Below are positions 36,152 to 45,026 of a stretch of 64,000 nucleotides of DNA, piece after piece. The DNA lies in assembly GCA_017433225.1 (NCBI GenBank), contig JAFRHS010000006.1, forward strand, positions 17,877-81,876, given 5' to 3'. The translations under genes and the position numbers were made by a program. Every line of letters begins with the position of its first letter. Position 1 is the first letter of the stretch. Origin of the DNA: Clostridia bacterium. GTDB lineage: Bacteria; Bacillota; Clostridia; Oscillospirales; Acutalibacteraceae. Under the pieces are notes generated by a model that had not been told where the DNA came from, searched no databases, and saw nothing but the letters and a program-made list of their open reading frames with translations.

Positions 36152-36649
36152 TTATCGTTTTACTTTGATTTTGACTTTCACTGGTTTCGCCGCTTTTTTC
36201 ACGACGATCGTTTTGACCGCCGGTGCCGGCGGTTCCGGTCTCACCCGTTTTCGGACGACGACCTTTTTCGGCGCCTTCTTCCGCACGACGACCTTTTTGG
36301 GTTCCGGACGCGGCGGGGGTGCCGGCGTCGTCTTGATCTGGTGGACGATCGGCGGTGCGGGTCTCCGCGGTTCCTCGACCGGCGAAGCCTCGAGCGGCAA
36401 AACCTCAAGGGGCTGCTCCTTCGGGACCACATAGTACTTTGGCTTCGGGTTGATCCCCTTGAACGGGACACCGTCTTCATCGAGGTATTTTCCATACTTC
36501 GCGACGATGTCTTCCGGTGTTTCGATCTCGTCGGGATCGAGGACGCTCTCCGCTTCGGGACGAATGCGTCCGGAAGGCGTCCGGGCAGACTCATCCAGAC
36601 CGGCAAACAGCCGGCCGAATCCTTTGCCCTTTCTGCCCTTCTTTTTCAA
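36152..36649 (-). CDS. Hypothetical basic, proline/lysine-rich protein
   Basis: 165 residues, not recognised. I start it at TTG 36649 (GAGG eight bases upstream) because the longer frame from 36721 begins upstream of the -10 box. The N-terminus is very basic (KKKGRKGKGFGRLF), residues about 30-75 are acidic with ESVLDPDEIETPEDIVAKYG and YLDEDGVPFKGINPKPKYYV, and the last 70 residues are low-complexity, with KKVVVRKKAPKKVVVRKR (a KKVVVRK duplication) and a Val-Lys tail. It could bind nucleic acid or a membrane through the basic tail. It leads a two-gene unit with the Hcp-like gene. Confidence 0.7.
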   Translation of the reverse strand: MKKKGRKGKGFGRLFAGLDESARTPSGRIRPEAESVLDPDEIETPEDIVAKYGKYLDEDGVPFKGINPKPKYYVVPKEQPLEVLPLEASPVEEPRRPAPPIVHQIKTTPAPPPRPEPKKVVVRKKAPKKVVVRKRVRPEPPAPAVKTIVVKKAAKPVKVKIKVKR

Positions 36650-36692
36650 TGCGATACCTCTTTCCTGACGAGTCTCAGCATTGTTTCGGCTA

Positions 36693-36721
36693 ATTATAAC
36701 GCAGAAACAAATTGAACACAA
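36693..36721 (-). promoter_or_regulatory. Promoter of the hypothetical/Hcp-like unit
   Basis: Minus strand TTGTGT (36716-36721), 17-base spacer, TATAAT (36693-36698). It starts right after the rsgA stop, so the Hcp-like gene is not simply the tail of the large upstream unit. Confidence 0.8.
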
Positions 36722-36722
36722 G

Positions 36723-37622
36723 TTATTTTGATGGTTTCAACTGCCAGGCTTCGAGATCTTTGACCTCTTCGTACATCGCCCGGTAGCTGCGATAGCGGGA
36801 TTCGGCGATGAGCCCCTCCCCGACAGCCGCCGTCACGGCGCAGCCCTTGTCGTTCATATGGGCACAGGACGGGTGGAAGCGGCAGTGCGCGATATACGGC
36901 TCGAACTCCGGGAAACAGTCCTCCAGTTCCTCTTTGAGGACCAGTTCATCGCGCGCGAATTCCAGAGAAGCAAAGCCCGGGGTATCGACGACATACCCGC
37001 CGCAGACATTCATGAGCGTGCACTCTCTCGTGGTATGACGGCCTCTTCCCAGTTTGCGGGAGATCTCTGCCGTCGCGAGATCGAGGGTCGGGTCCAGCGC
37101 GTTCAGGAGCGTGCTCTTGCCGACGCCGGAGTTCCCGGTGAACGCGCAGGTCTTCCCGTTCAGGAGTGCCTTCAGTTCGTCGGTCCCCTCCCCGGTCAGG
37201 CCGTTGGTGATGACGACCGGGAACGGAGTCTTATCGTAGGTCTCTTTGAGCTCCGAGACGTCTTTGAGGTCGGCCTTGTTGAGGACGATGACCGGCTCGA
37301 TCCCCTTTCGTACGGCGATGGCCGTCAGGCGGTCGATGACGAGCGGATTCGGTCTCGGCTCCTTGCTGGCCACCACGATGATGACGCGGTCGATGTTCGC
37401 GACCGGCGGGCGGCGCAGTTCGTTTTTGCGCTCGAAGATCTCGTCGATCGTGTTCTCGGTGTCCCCGTCATTGACCGTGATGGAGACGCGGTCGCCGACC
37501 AGTGGGGTCACTCCGTCGTTGCGGAAGACGCCTCTGGCCCTGCATTCATAAATCCCGTCGGCGGCCTCTACATAATAGAAGCCGCCGATCCCTTTCACAA
37601 TGGTTCCGGTAAGTGTTGTCAT
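36723..37622 (-). CDS. rsgA: Ribosome small subunit-dependent GTPase RsgA
   Basis: Circularly permuted GTPase that helps 30S maturation. 299 residues from ATG 37622. An N-terminal OB-fold (GTIVKGIGGFYYVE) precedes the permuted G domain: G4 LNKADL near 120, G1 TGNSGVGKSTLLN near 170, G3 DTPGF near 220; then the zinc site C-x-H-x5-C in CRFHPSCAHMNDKGCAV. The longer frame starting at 37679 would overlap the kinase gene. It begins 4 bases after the kinase stop. The usual next genes rpe and thiN are missing. Confidence 0.95.
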   Translation of the reverse strand: MTTLTGTIVKGIGGFYYVEAADGIYECRARGVFRNDGVTPLVGDRVSITVNDGDTENTIDEIFERKNELRRPPVANIDRVIIVVASKEPRPNPLVIDRLTAIAVRKGIEPVIVLNKADLKDVSELKETYDKTPFPVVITNGLTGEGTDELKALLNGKTCAFTGNSGVGKSTLLNALDPTLDLATAEISRKLGRGRHTTRECTLMNVCGGYVVDTPGFASLEFARDELVLKEELEDCFPEFEPYIAHCRFHPSCAHMNDKGCAVTAAVGEGLIAESRYRSYRAMYEEVKDLEAWQLKPSK

Positions 37623-37626
37623 GTGA

Positions 37627-39660
37627 TCACCAGGGCAGGATGAACCCGCCGTTCGCGGAAGTCGTCGATTCGGACGCATACGGGTAGGTGTGGACTTCAG
37701 TCAGCGGGACGGTGCTGCGGGTGAAGTCCGCCTTGGCATCGTAGACCTTGGTCTCGCCGATGTAGATGTCGATCGGGACGTCGGTGCCGTTCCCCTTGAT
37801 CTCCGCGGTGAAGCCGCGGCCGTTCATGAGGACTTCGGTACTCTTCTGGAGTTCATTGGCCACATAGACGCGGAGCGTCTGGGTGTTGCCGGTGTTCGGA
37901 AGCGTGATGAAGACGTGGCCGGTCTTCTGGGCGCCGGATCCGGAGCTGACCGTCAGATTGATGGCAGAGCCCTTGTTGGCCTTCATGCCGCTGCGGACGC
38001 TCTGTTCGATGATGGTGCCCTTCTCTTCGATGGAGTCCTTCTCGGTGACGGAGCCCACTTTGAGGCCCTGCTTCGTGAAGAACTGTTCGACCGAGGATTT
38101 GTCGGTATAGTAGTTCATCCCGAGGACGTCGGGAACACTGACTTTTTCATTGCTCTCATCGGTGGCGACGATCAGAAGGATGGTCTCGGAGGTGTCCGCT
38201 TCCGTACCCTGTGCCGGGTCGGAGCGGAGGACCGTACCGGGGGTCGCCGTGGCAGAGAATTCGGTCTCCGCCTTCAGGTTCGTGAACCCTTCTGTCTGAA
38301 GCATCTCACTGGCCTCGATGAGGGTCTTGCCGTAGATCTTCGGGATCTCGGAGGTCGTCCCCTTGGACACGACTTCCAGTTTGATGGTCTGTCCCTTGCG
38401 GACTTTCGTGCCCGAGACGGGGTCCTGCTTGATGATCTCGCCTTCGGCCGCGGTCGTCGAGGAGACATAGGTGATGTCGAACTCGAAATCCTCATACCGC
38501 TCGTTGCCGTCGATCTCTTCGGCATAGATCTTGCCGACGAAGTTCGGGACGGTCAGGTCGCTGCCCCCGAGGACGTCGGTGAACAGACGCAGGAAGACGA
38601 GGACCGCGATGACGGCCGCCACGATGCCGATGCCGACACCGATGCCGATGTTCCGCTTCACGTTGCCCCGCCGGCCGTCGTCCCGGTCCGGGATGACCGG
38701 ACTCGCTCCGCCGGAAGAGCCGCCGCCCACGTTGGGCGCGCCGGCGCCGTAGACGCCTCCGGTGACGGATTCGCGGTTGATGAATTTGGTCGGTTCTTTA
38801 TCGACAAAGTAGGTGTAGTCGAATTTGATGGACGGGTTGCGCTTCAGCTCGTCGAGGTCGAGGAGCATCTCGGCGGCAGACTGGTACCGGTTCGCGGTGC
38901 TCTTCTCCATGGCATGGAGCGTGATCTGCTCGAGGCCGAGCGGGATCTGCGGGTTGATCTCACGGGGCGGGGTCGCCTCGTTCTGCACCTGCATGATGGC
39001 GACCGACACAGCGCTGTCGGACTCGAAGGGCAGGCGGCCGGTGATCATCTCGTAGAGCACGACGCCGACGGAGTAGATGTCCGCCTTGTCGTCGGTCGTC
39101 TCACCTCTCGCCTGTTCCGGAGAGATGTAGTGGACCGAGCCGATGGCCGCTTCCGTCATGGTGCGGGTCTCGCCGCGGGAGAACCGGGCGATGCCGAAGT
39201 CGGTGACCTTGATGCTCCCGTTCTCGAGCAGCATGATGTTCTGGGGCTTGATGTCCCGGTGGACGATGCCCTTGTCATGGGCATGCTGAAGCGCCCGGAG
39301 GATCTGGGTCGTGAAGTGGACCGCTTCCTTCCAGGGGATGACGCCCTGCTGTTCGATGTATTCTTTCAGCGTGATGCCTTCCACATACTCCATGACGATG
39401 TACTGGAGTTTATCGCCCAGAGAGACATCGTAGACTTTGACGATGTTCGGATGGGACAGGACGGCAATGGCTTTGGATTCGTTTTTGAACCGTCTGCGGA
39501 ATTCCTCGTTGGCGAGGAACTCATCTTTCAGGACTTTGATGGAGACCATGCGGTCGTCGATATTGTCGTAGGCCTTGTAGACCACGGCCATACCGCCGAC
39601 GCCGACGATCTCACGGATCTCGTAACGGCCGTCGAGCCGTTTTCCCACATAATTATCCAT
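37627..39660 (-). CDS. prkC: Serine/threonine kinase with PASTA domains (PrkC/PknB)
   Basis: Membrane kinase that senses muropeptides or lipid II and controls cell wall growth and dormancy. 677 residues. The kinase domain (about 10-270) has GVGGMAVVYKA, HRDIKPQN and DFGIARFSRGE with APE-like SPEQARGE. A membrane span lies at about 338-360 (GIGVGIGIVAAVIAVLVFLR). Outside are three PASTA repeats (about 375-440, 441-510, 512-580), the first enlarged, and a further C-terminal beta-rich domain of about 95 residues rich in Thr/Ser. Its phosphatase gene is 4 bases upstream. ATG 39660 with GGAGGG. Confidence 0.95.
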   Translation of the reverse strand: MDNYVGKRLDGRYEIREIVGVGGMAVVYKAYDNIDDRMVSIKVLKDEFLANEEFRRRFKNESKAIAVLSHPNIVKVYDVSLGDKLQYIVMEYVEGITLKEYIEQQGVIPWKEAVHFTTQILRALQHAHDKGIVHRDIKPQNIMLLENGSIKVTDFGIARFSRGETRTMTEAAIGSVHYISPEQARGETTDDKADIYSVGVVLYEMITGRLPFESDSAVSVAIMQVQNEATPPREINPQIPLGLEQITLHAMEKSTANRYQSAAEMLLDLDELKRNPSIKFDYTYFVDKEPTKFINRESVTGGVYGAGAPNVGGGSSGGASPVIPDRDDGRRGNVKRNIGIGVGIGIVAAVIAVLVFLRLFTDVLGGSDLTVPNFVGKIYAEEIDGNERYEDFEFDITYVSSTTAAEGEIIKQDPVSGTKVRKGQTIKLEVVSKGTTSEIPKIYGKTLIEASEMLQTEGFTNLKAETEFSATATPGTVLRSDPAQGTEADTSETILLIVATDESNEKVSVPDVLGMNYYTDKSSVEQFFTKQGLKVGSVTEKDSIEEKGTIIEQSVRSGMKANKGSAINLTVSSGSGAQKTGHVFITLPNTGNTQTLRVYVANELQKSTEVLMNGRGFTAEIKGNGTDVPIDIYIGETKVYDAKADFTRSTVPLTEVHTYPYASESTTSANGGFILPW

Positions 39661-39664
39661 TCAC

Positions 39665-40393
39665 TCAGCCCTCCACAGCGACGACGGTGATGTTGTCTCC
39701 GCCGCCATGTTCGTTCGCGAGGTCGACCAGGGTCTCGGCAAAGTCCGTGTTACGGCCTTTCAGGATGGTCTCATGGATCTCCTCGTCCGACACATAATTC
39801 GTAAGGCCGTCTGTGCAGATGAGCAGCATGGTCCGCTCTCCGCAGGGCTCTTCGTTGAAGTCGACCCGAAGGTTCTCGTCGACGCCCAGCGCTCTCGTGA
39901 TGAGGTTCTTGCTGGGATGACGGAGCGCCTCCTCCTCGGTGATCTCACCGTTCTCGATCATCTTCTGAACGAGGGAGTGGTCCCGGGTGATCTGCCGGAT
40001 GGACGATTTATTGACGATATAGGCACGGCTGTCCCCCGCGTGCGCCACATAGATGTTCGCGTCATCCATGATGGCGGCGACGACAGTGGTCCCCATCCCG
40101 GCGAGTTCCGGGTTGGCGGACGCCATGTCGAAGATCTCGAAATTGGCGTTGGTGATGGCAGTTACCAGCAGGTTTCGGATGGAGGAAGAACTCATGTTCT
40201 CCCGGTAGGCGGTGGTGATCCGTTCGGAGATGGACCGGACAGCAGTGGAACTTGCGATGTTTCCGCCGACGTTGCCGCCCATGCCGTCACACACGACAGC
40301 CCATGCGACACCATTGCGGAATTCACCCGCGGCATAGGAGTCCTGGTTGCTTTTGCGCACCTTGCCGGGGTCTGTCCTTGCAATGATCCTCAT
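39665..40393 (-). CDS. prpC: PP2C-type protein phosphatase PrpC
   Basis: Mn/Mg-dependent Ser/Thr phosphatase (Stp1 family) that reverses the adjacent PASTA kinase. 242 residues. Metal-binding motifs are VRKSNQDS near residue 13, VCDGMGGNVGGNIAS near 34, AHAGDSRAYIV near 116 and the final GGGDNITVVAV. All metal Asp residues are present. Start ATG overlaps the rlmN stop by 4 bases. Confidence 0.96.
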   Translation of the reverse strand: MRIIARTDPGKVRKSNQDSYAAGEFRNGVAWAVVCDGMGGNVGGNIASSTAVRSISERITTAYRENMSSSSIRNLLVTAITNANFEIFDMASANPELAGMGTTVVAAIMDDANIYVAHAGDSRAYIVNKSSIRQITRDHSLVQKMIENGEITEEEALRHPSKNLITRALGVDENLRVDFNEEPCGERTMLLICTDGLTNYVSDEEIHETILKGRNTDFAETLVDLANEHGGGDNITVVAVEG

Positions 40394-41439
40394 ATCTCTG
40401 ACGCCTCCTTTGCGTGGTTTCTTCGGAGTTGACCGCAGGACGCCTCGATATCGGGTCCCAGGGTCCGTCGAACGGTGGTGGTGATGCCGTTCTTTTCCAG
40501 GATGTCCGCGAAGGCTTTGAGCCGTTCCGCGGAACTTCTGACGTAGTCGTTTTCCCGCACTTCATTGGCGGGGATCAGGTTGACATGACACAGCATGCCT
40601 TTCAGCCGGGAAGCCAGTTCCCGCGCACATTCATCGGTATCGTTGATGCCGCTCATCATCGCGTACTCGAAGGAGATCCTCCGGTTCGTGGCGGCGATAT
40701 AGTCCCGGCAGGCCTGAAGGAGCACTTCCACGCCCCAGCGGCGATTGACGGGCATGATCCTGTTACGGATGTCGTCGTTCGGCGCGTGCAGGGACACGGA
40801 CAGTGTGAACTGAGGTCTCAGCTCCATGAGCTCGTAGATCTTCGGCACGATGCCGCAGGTGGACACCGAGATGTGCCGGGCACTGATGTTGGCGCCGTCC
40901 TCCCCGGTGATGATGTCGAGGAAGCGGAGCATGTTGTCATAGTTCAGAAGGGGCTCTCCCATGCCCATGAGGACGATGTGGGAGACCCGGATGCCCAGTT
41001 CTCTCTGGGCGGTGTAGATCTGCGCCAGCATCTCGGAGGGCCGGAGGCTCCGGGCACAGCCGTCGATGGTGGACGCGCAGAAGGAACAGCCCATGTCGCA
41101 GCCGATCTGGGAGGAAATACAGATGGAGTAGCCGTACTTGTATTTCATCAGGACCGTTTCCACGGTGTTCCCGTCATTCAGTTCGTAAAGGTACTTGACG
41201 GTGCCGTCGATGGCGGACGTCCGTTTGAGGACGGTCTTCGCGTCAAAGATCTCGTACCGCTCTTCCAGAGAGGCGCGGAGCTCTTTCGACAGGTTCGTCA
41301 TGTCGGAGAAAGACGCGGCGTATTTCTGGTGCAGCCAGGAATAGATCTGCCCGGCCCGAAACTTCGGAAGACCGAGAGCGACGATGTCCTCCGTCAGTTC
41401 TTCCAGTGTCATCGACCGGATATCGTTGCGTTCCGTCAC
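40390..41439 (-). CDS. rlmN: 23S rRNA/tRNA (adenine C2) methyltransferase RlmN
   Basis: Radical SAM enzyme that methylates A2503 of 23S rRNA and A37 of some tRNAs. 349 residues. The cluster motif CDMGCSFCAST is near residue 115, GMGEPLLNYDN near 160, and the C-terminal catalytic Cys in EASCGQLRRN. The N-terminal HhH-like part reads LGLPKFRAGQIYSWL. Overlaps rsmB by 4 bases and prpC by 4. Confidence 0.96.
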   Translation of the reverse strand: MTERNDIRSMTLEELTEDIVALGLPKFRAGQIYSWLHQKYAASFSDMTNLSKELRASLEERYEIFDAKTVLKRTSAIDGTVKYLYELNDGNTVETVLMKYKYGYSICISSQIGCDMGCSFCASTIDGCARSLRPSEMLAQIYTAQRELGIRVSHIVLMGMGEPLLNYDNMLRFLDIITGEDGANISARHISVSTCGIVPKIYELMELRPQFTLSVSLHAPNDDIRNRIMPVNRRWGVEVLLQACRDYIAATNRRISFEYAMMSGINDTDECARELASRLKGMLCHVNLIPANEVRENDYVRSSAERLKAFADILEKNGITTTVRRTLGPDIEASCGQLRRNHAKEASEI

Positions 41440-42722
41440 TGTTCCCCCGCCTTCTCGAAGACGGCATTGAAGAAGCCGTCACAGTGGTAGTCCTGCGGAA
41501 AATAGGTCTTCATAAGGACGAGTTTCCAGCCGTCGTGTTCCTCTAAAAACCGCTCTGCCACCGCTTCGTTTTCCGCGGGGTTCAGGGAGCAGGTAGAGTA
41601 TACGAGGCGTCCCCCATCCACTACATATTGTTCCGCCTTATCTAAAATATCATACTGTAAGGCAGGTAAAATGTCAACGGAACCGGGGTCTCTGAAACGG
41701 ATCTCCGGCTTGCGTCCGATGTCCCCGTAACCGGCGCAGGGCACGTCGCAGAGGACGCGGTCCGCAAGGGGCCGTTCCGGGTCGAATGCGGTCGCATCGC
41801 CCACCGCGGGTTCCACGATCGAGAGGCCCAGGCGCTCCGCGTTTTCGGCGATGAGCCCCACCCGCTTCTCATAGAGATCGTAGGCGCGGACGACGCCGTC
41901 GTTCTGCATGTATTCCGCGAGGGTGCAGCTTTTCCCGCCGGGGGCCGCGCAGAGGTCGTAGACCGTCATGCCCGGGCCCGCCGCCACGTTCTGACAGCAG
42001 AGCTGGGACGCGGCGTCCTGGACATGGAAGAGCCCATCCCGGAACGACGGGAGCGCGGCGAGGTCCCCGGCAGAGGTGAGGACCAGTGCATCGCCCACCG
42101 CTTCATGGGGCACGGCGGTCACGCCCTCCTCGTTCAGCCGGGCGATGAGTTCCTCCGTCGTCGTACGGGTCGTGTTCACCCGCACCGTCAGCGGACGGGG
42201 GCCCAGCGCGTCTTTCAGGATGCCTTCCGTCTTCTCGGGCCCGTAGGCGTCGATCCACAGGCGGATGAGCGGGACCGGCACGGAGTAGAGCACGCTCCAG
42301 TACTCGGGGGAGCCGTCGTTCTCCGGCAGGCAGAGACCGTTGGAGGCGACTTTCCGCAGGACCGCGTTGCAGAGGCCGGACGCGAAGCCCGCCCCGTTTT
42401 TGCGGGTCAGTTTGACGGCCTCGTTGATAGCGGCGTGGTCCGGCACCTTTTCGAGGAACAGGACCTGGTACGCCCCCAGCAGCAGCGCCGTGTAGACCTT
42501 CGGGTTGAGCTTCTTCAGCGGCTCCTTCAGGTAGAGTGAGAGGTTGTAGTCGAGCGTCAGTTTCCGTTCGAGCACACCGTAGACCAGGTTCGTGAAAAAC
42601 GACTTGTCGGCGCCCGACAGGTCGGAGGACCCCAGGACGCCGGCAATGGACAGATTGGAATAAGACTGGTGCTTCCAGAGCTTCAGAAGCGTTTCGAAAG
42701 CAAGCTGTCTCGGGTCTTTCAT
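41436..42722 (-). CDS. rsmB: 16S rRNA (cytosine-C5) methyltransferase RsmB
   Basis: Methylates C967 of 16S rRNA. 428 residues. An N-terminal NusB-like helical domain (DPRQLAFETLLKLWKHQSYSN, then FFTNLVYGVLERK) precedes the methyltransferase domain with AAPGGKSCTLAEY (SAM loop), CDVPCAGYGDIGRKPEI (first catalytic Cys) and YSTCSLNPAENEAV (second Cys). I start it at ATG 42722, one base from the upstream gene's stop; the longer frame has an unnatural Ser-rich leader overlapping that gene. Confidence 0.94.
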   Translation of the reverse strand: MKDPRQLAFETLLKLWKHQSYSNLSIAGVLGSSDLSGADKSFFTNLVYGVLERKLTLDYNLSLYLKEPLKKLNPKVYTALLLGAYQVLFLEKVPDHAAINEAVKLTRKNGAGFASGLCNAVLRKVASNGLCLPENDGSPEYWSVLYSVPVPLIRLWIDAYGPEKTEGILKDALGPRPLTVRVNTTRTTTEELIARLNEEGVTAVPHEAVGDALVLTSAGDLAALPSFRDGLFHVQDAASQLCCQNVAAGPGMTVYDLCAAPGGKSCTLAEYMQNDGVVRAYDLYEKRVGLIAENAERLGLSIVEPAVGDATAFDPERPLADRVLCDVPCAGYGDIGRKPEIRFRDPGSVDILPALQYDILDKAEQYVVDGGRLVYSTCSLNPAENEAVAERFLEEHDGWKLVLMKTYFPQDYHCDGFFNAVFEKAGEQ

Positions 42723-42723
42723 A

Positions 42724-43461
42724 TCAGCTGCTCCGACGGCTGTTGCCGAGGAAGATGATGACGAAGCGAAGAAGGTTCGCAAGAGCGGTGGCGACGGCGA
42801 CGACATATGTCATGGCGGCCGCGGTCAGGACCTTGCGGGCTCCCGTGTATTCGTTGCCTTCGAGCATTTTGGTCTCATCGATGACCTTGAGGGCTCTGTG
42901 GCTCGCGTCGAGTTCGACCGGAAGGGTCACGAACTGGAACAGCGCGACGAACGCATAGAGGATGAGGCCGAAATAGACGAGGCCGGAGATGTTGAGGAAA
43001 ATGCCGATGAGGGCCAGCGGGATACCGGCGGCAGAGCCGATGTTGCAGACCGGTACGATGGCATTGCGCACTTTGATGGGCACATAGCCCTGCGTGTGCT
43101 GAGCCGCGTGGCCCGCCTCGTGACAGGCGACGCCGATGGCGGCGATGGACGAATGTCCGTAGGTACTGTCGGACAGGCTGATGATATTGGTCTTCGGATT
43201 GTAGTTGTCGGAGAGCTCTCCGGGGATGTGCTGGATACTGACATTGGTGATGCCGTAGTAATCGAGCACCTTCTGAGCGGCCTGTTCCGCCGTCAGGCCC
43301 TTGGACGATTTATATTCGTCGAACTTGGCATAGATCGATTTGACGCGGGACGACGCGATCAGGGCAGCGAAGAAGCATACCAGGACCAGGATGTAGGACC
43401 ACGTGTAGGCGGAGCCGAATCCATAGGCACTGAGATTGCCGAGACCTTGATAACCGTACAT
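42724..43461 (-). CDS. YugP-family zinc membrane metallopeptidase
   Basis: 245 residues, DUF2226/YugP family. The zinc motif HEAGHAAQH is near residue 118, in a cytoplasmic or membrane-proximal loop between hydrophobic spans (about 15-35, 130-175, 220-240). The N-terminus is Gly/Tyr-rich. I start at ATG 43461 with AGAGG eight bases upstream; a GTG nine bases earlier is possible. Located between fmt and rsmB, where Clostridia often have it. Substrate unknown. Confidence 0.88.
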   Translation of the reverse strand: MYGYQGLGNLSAYGFGSAYTWSYILVLVCFFAALIASSRVKSIYAKFDEYKSSKGLTAEQAAQKVLDYYGITNVSIQHIPGELSDNYNPKTNIISLSDSTYGHSSIAAIGVACHEAGHAAQHTQGYVPIKVRNAIVPVCNIGSAAGIPLALIGIFLNISGLVYFGLILYAFVALFQFVTLPVELDASHRALKVIDETKMLEGNEYTGARKVLTAAAMTYVVAVATALANLLRFVIIFLGNSRRSS

Positions 43462-43539
43462 AACATACACCTCTCTTAGACAGGAATGGTTGGGTTTGCA
43501 GTTTCAATATAAGGATAAAAACTTAAAAATAACTTTATT

Positions 43540-44496
43540 TTACGAAACACTCTGTCCGGCCTCGACCGGGTGGCCGAGCAGGTAGGACTTCGTGTCCATG
43601 GCACGGGATCCGTGGGGCTGGACTTCGAGCAGTTCCACATAGTTCCCGTCCCCGCAGCGGACGAACAGTCTCCCCTGCTCCGCGAACAGTGCGCCGGCTT
43701 CGGAACAGCCGGTCATCTCATCGGAACACTCCAGAGCCAGAACGGAGCGGTGGAGCTTCAGCGGAGAGCCATCCCTCGTGGTGAGGGCGCCCGGCCAGGG
43801 CGACAGGCCGCGGATCCGGTTGTGGACCTCCTGTGCGGTGCGCGTCCAGTCGACCGGCGAATCGGCTTTCGACAGCATCCCGGCGTAACAGGACTGTGCG
43901 TCGTCCTGCGGCGTGCGGGTCAGCGTGCCGGCCTCGATGGCTTCGAGCGTTTTCGCAAGGACCGTGCCGCCGAGGACCGCGAGCCGGTCAAAGAGCTCGC
44001 CTGCCGTCTCGTTCTCGCCGATGGCAACGGTCTCGGACAGGAGGATGTCTCCGGTATCGAGGCCTTCGTTCATGAGCATGGTGGTGACACCGGTCTCGGT
44101 CTCCCCGTTCAGGATGCAGGCGTTGATGGGCGCTGCGCCCCGGTACTTCGGCAGGAGCGATGCATGCACATTGATGCATCCGTACTTCGGGAAGTCGAGG
44201 ACATCGGACTTCAGCAGCATGCCGAAGGCGGCGACGACGATGACGTCGGGCTGAGCCTGTTCGAGGATCGGCATGGCCTCGCCGTGCTTCAGGGATTCCG
44301 GCTGGTAGACCGGGATGTGGTGGAGCAGCGCGCACTCTTTCACCGGCGGCTGGGTCAGGATGTGTTTCCGGCCCTTCGGCTTGTCCGGCTGGGTGAAGAC
44401 GCCGACGACCTCATGCCCTTCGGCGATGAGCCGCTCCAGCGAGGAGACCGCGAAATCCGGGGTCCCCATGAATATGATTCTCAAAGGGGAAGTCAT
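43540..44496 (-). CDS. fmt: Methionyl-tRNA formyltransferase
   Basis: Formylates initiator Met-tRNA with 10-formyl-THF. 318 residues. IIFMGTPDFAVSSLERL at the N-terminus, the catalytic SLLPKYRGAAPINACIL near 112 with Asn and His/Asp residues (MNEGLDTGDILL), and a C-terminal OB domain. It overlaps the def stop by 4 bases, so the two enzymes that add and remove formyl groups are coupled. Confidence 0.97.
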   Translation of the reverse strand: MTSPLRIIFMGTPDFAVSSLERLIAEGHEVVGVFTQPDKPKGRKHILTQPPVKECALLHHIPVYQPESLKHGEAMPILEQAQPDVIVVAAFGMLLKSDVLDFPKYGCINVHASLLPKYRGAAPINACILNGETETGVTTMLMNEGLDTGDILLSETVAIGENETAGELFDRLAVLGGTVLAKTLEAIEAGTLTRTPQDDAQSCYAGMLSKADSPVDWTRTAQEVHNRIRGLSPWPGALTTRDGSPLKLHRSVLALECSDEMTGCSEAGALFAEQGRLFVRCGDGNYVELLEVQPHGSRAMDTKSYLLGHPVEAGQSVS

Positions 44497-45011
44497 CCTC
44501 TCTCGTTGTTTTTCTCGGCACGGCGGATCCGGGCCCGTTCTTCCAGTTCCTCACGGTCGTGGGGTTCCGGATTCAGACGGTCGAGGAACAGGATGCCGTT
44601 GGTGTGGTCGATCTCATGACAGTAGCAGACGGCGCGGAACCCGTCGACCTCTTCGACATGGTGCTCACCGTAGCGGTCGTCGTATTCGACGGTGATCTTC
44701 TCGGGACGGATGGTCTCGTAGTACTCACCGGGAATGGAGAGACAGCCTTCGATCTCGTACTGGATGCCCTCTTCTTTGGTGATGACCGGGTTGATGAGTT
44801 CGGTCACGCCCTCGCCGTCCTGCAGGTCGATGACGACCGCCCGTTTGAGGCTCGCCACCTGGACCGCCGCGAGGCCGACGCCTTCATCGGCATACATGGT
44901 CTCGACCATGTCGTCGAGCAGTTCCCAGAGGCGCTCATCGAATTTTGTGACGACACGGCTCTGCTTGCGGAGGATGGGGTCTTCTTTTTTGACTACATTT
45001 CTGGTTGCCAT
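44493..45011 (-). CDS. def: Peptide deformylase
   Basis: Fe/Zn hydrolase that removes N-formyl from nascent proteins. 172 residues. Motif 1 is GVGLAAVQVA near residue 45, motif 2 EGCLSIPGEY near 88 (metal Cys), and motif 3 CYCHEIDHTNG near 130 (metal His residues and catalytic Glu). The last 20 residues are a charged tail. It lies 15 bases after priA. Confidence 0.97.
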   Translation of the reverse strand: MATRNVVKKEDPILRKQSRVVTKFDERLWELLDDMVETMYADEGVGLAAVQVASLKRAVVIDLQDGEGVTELINPVITKEEGIQYEIEGCLSIPGEYYETIRPEKITVEYDDRYGEHHVEEVDGFRAVCYCHEIDHTNGILFLDRLNPEPHDREELEERARIRRAEKNNERG

Positions 45012-45026
45012 AACGTTTCTTCTTTC

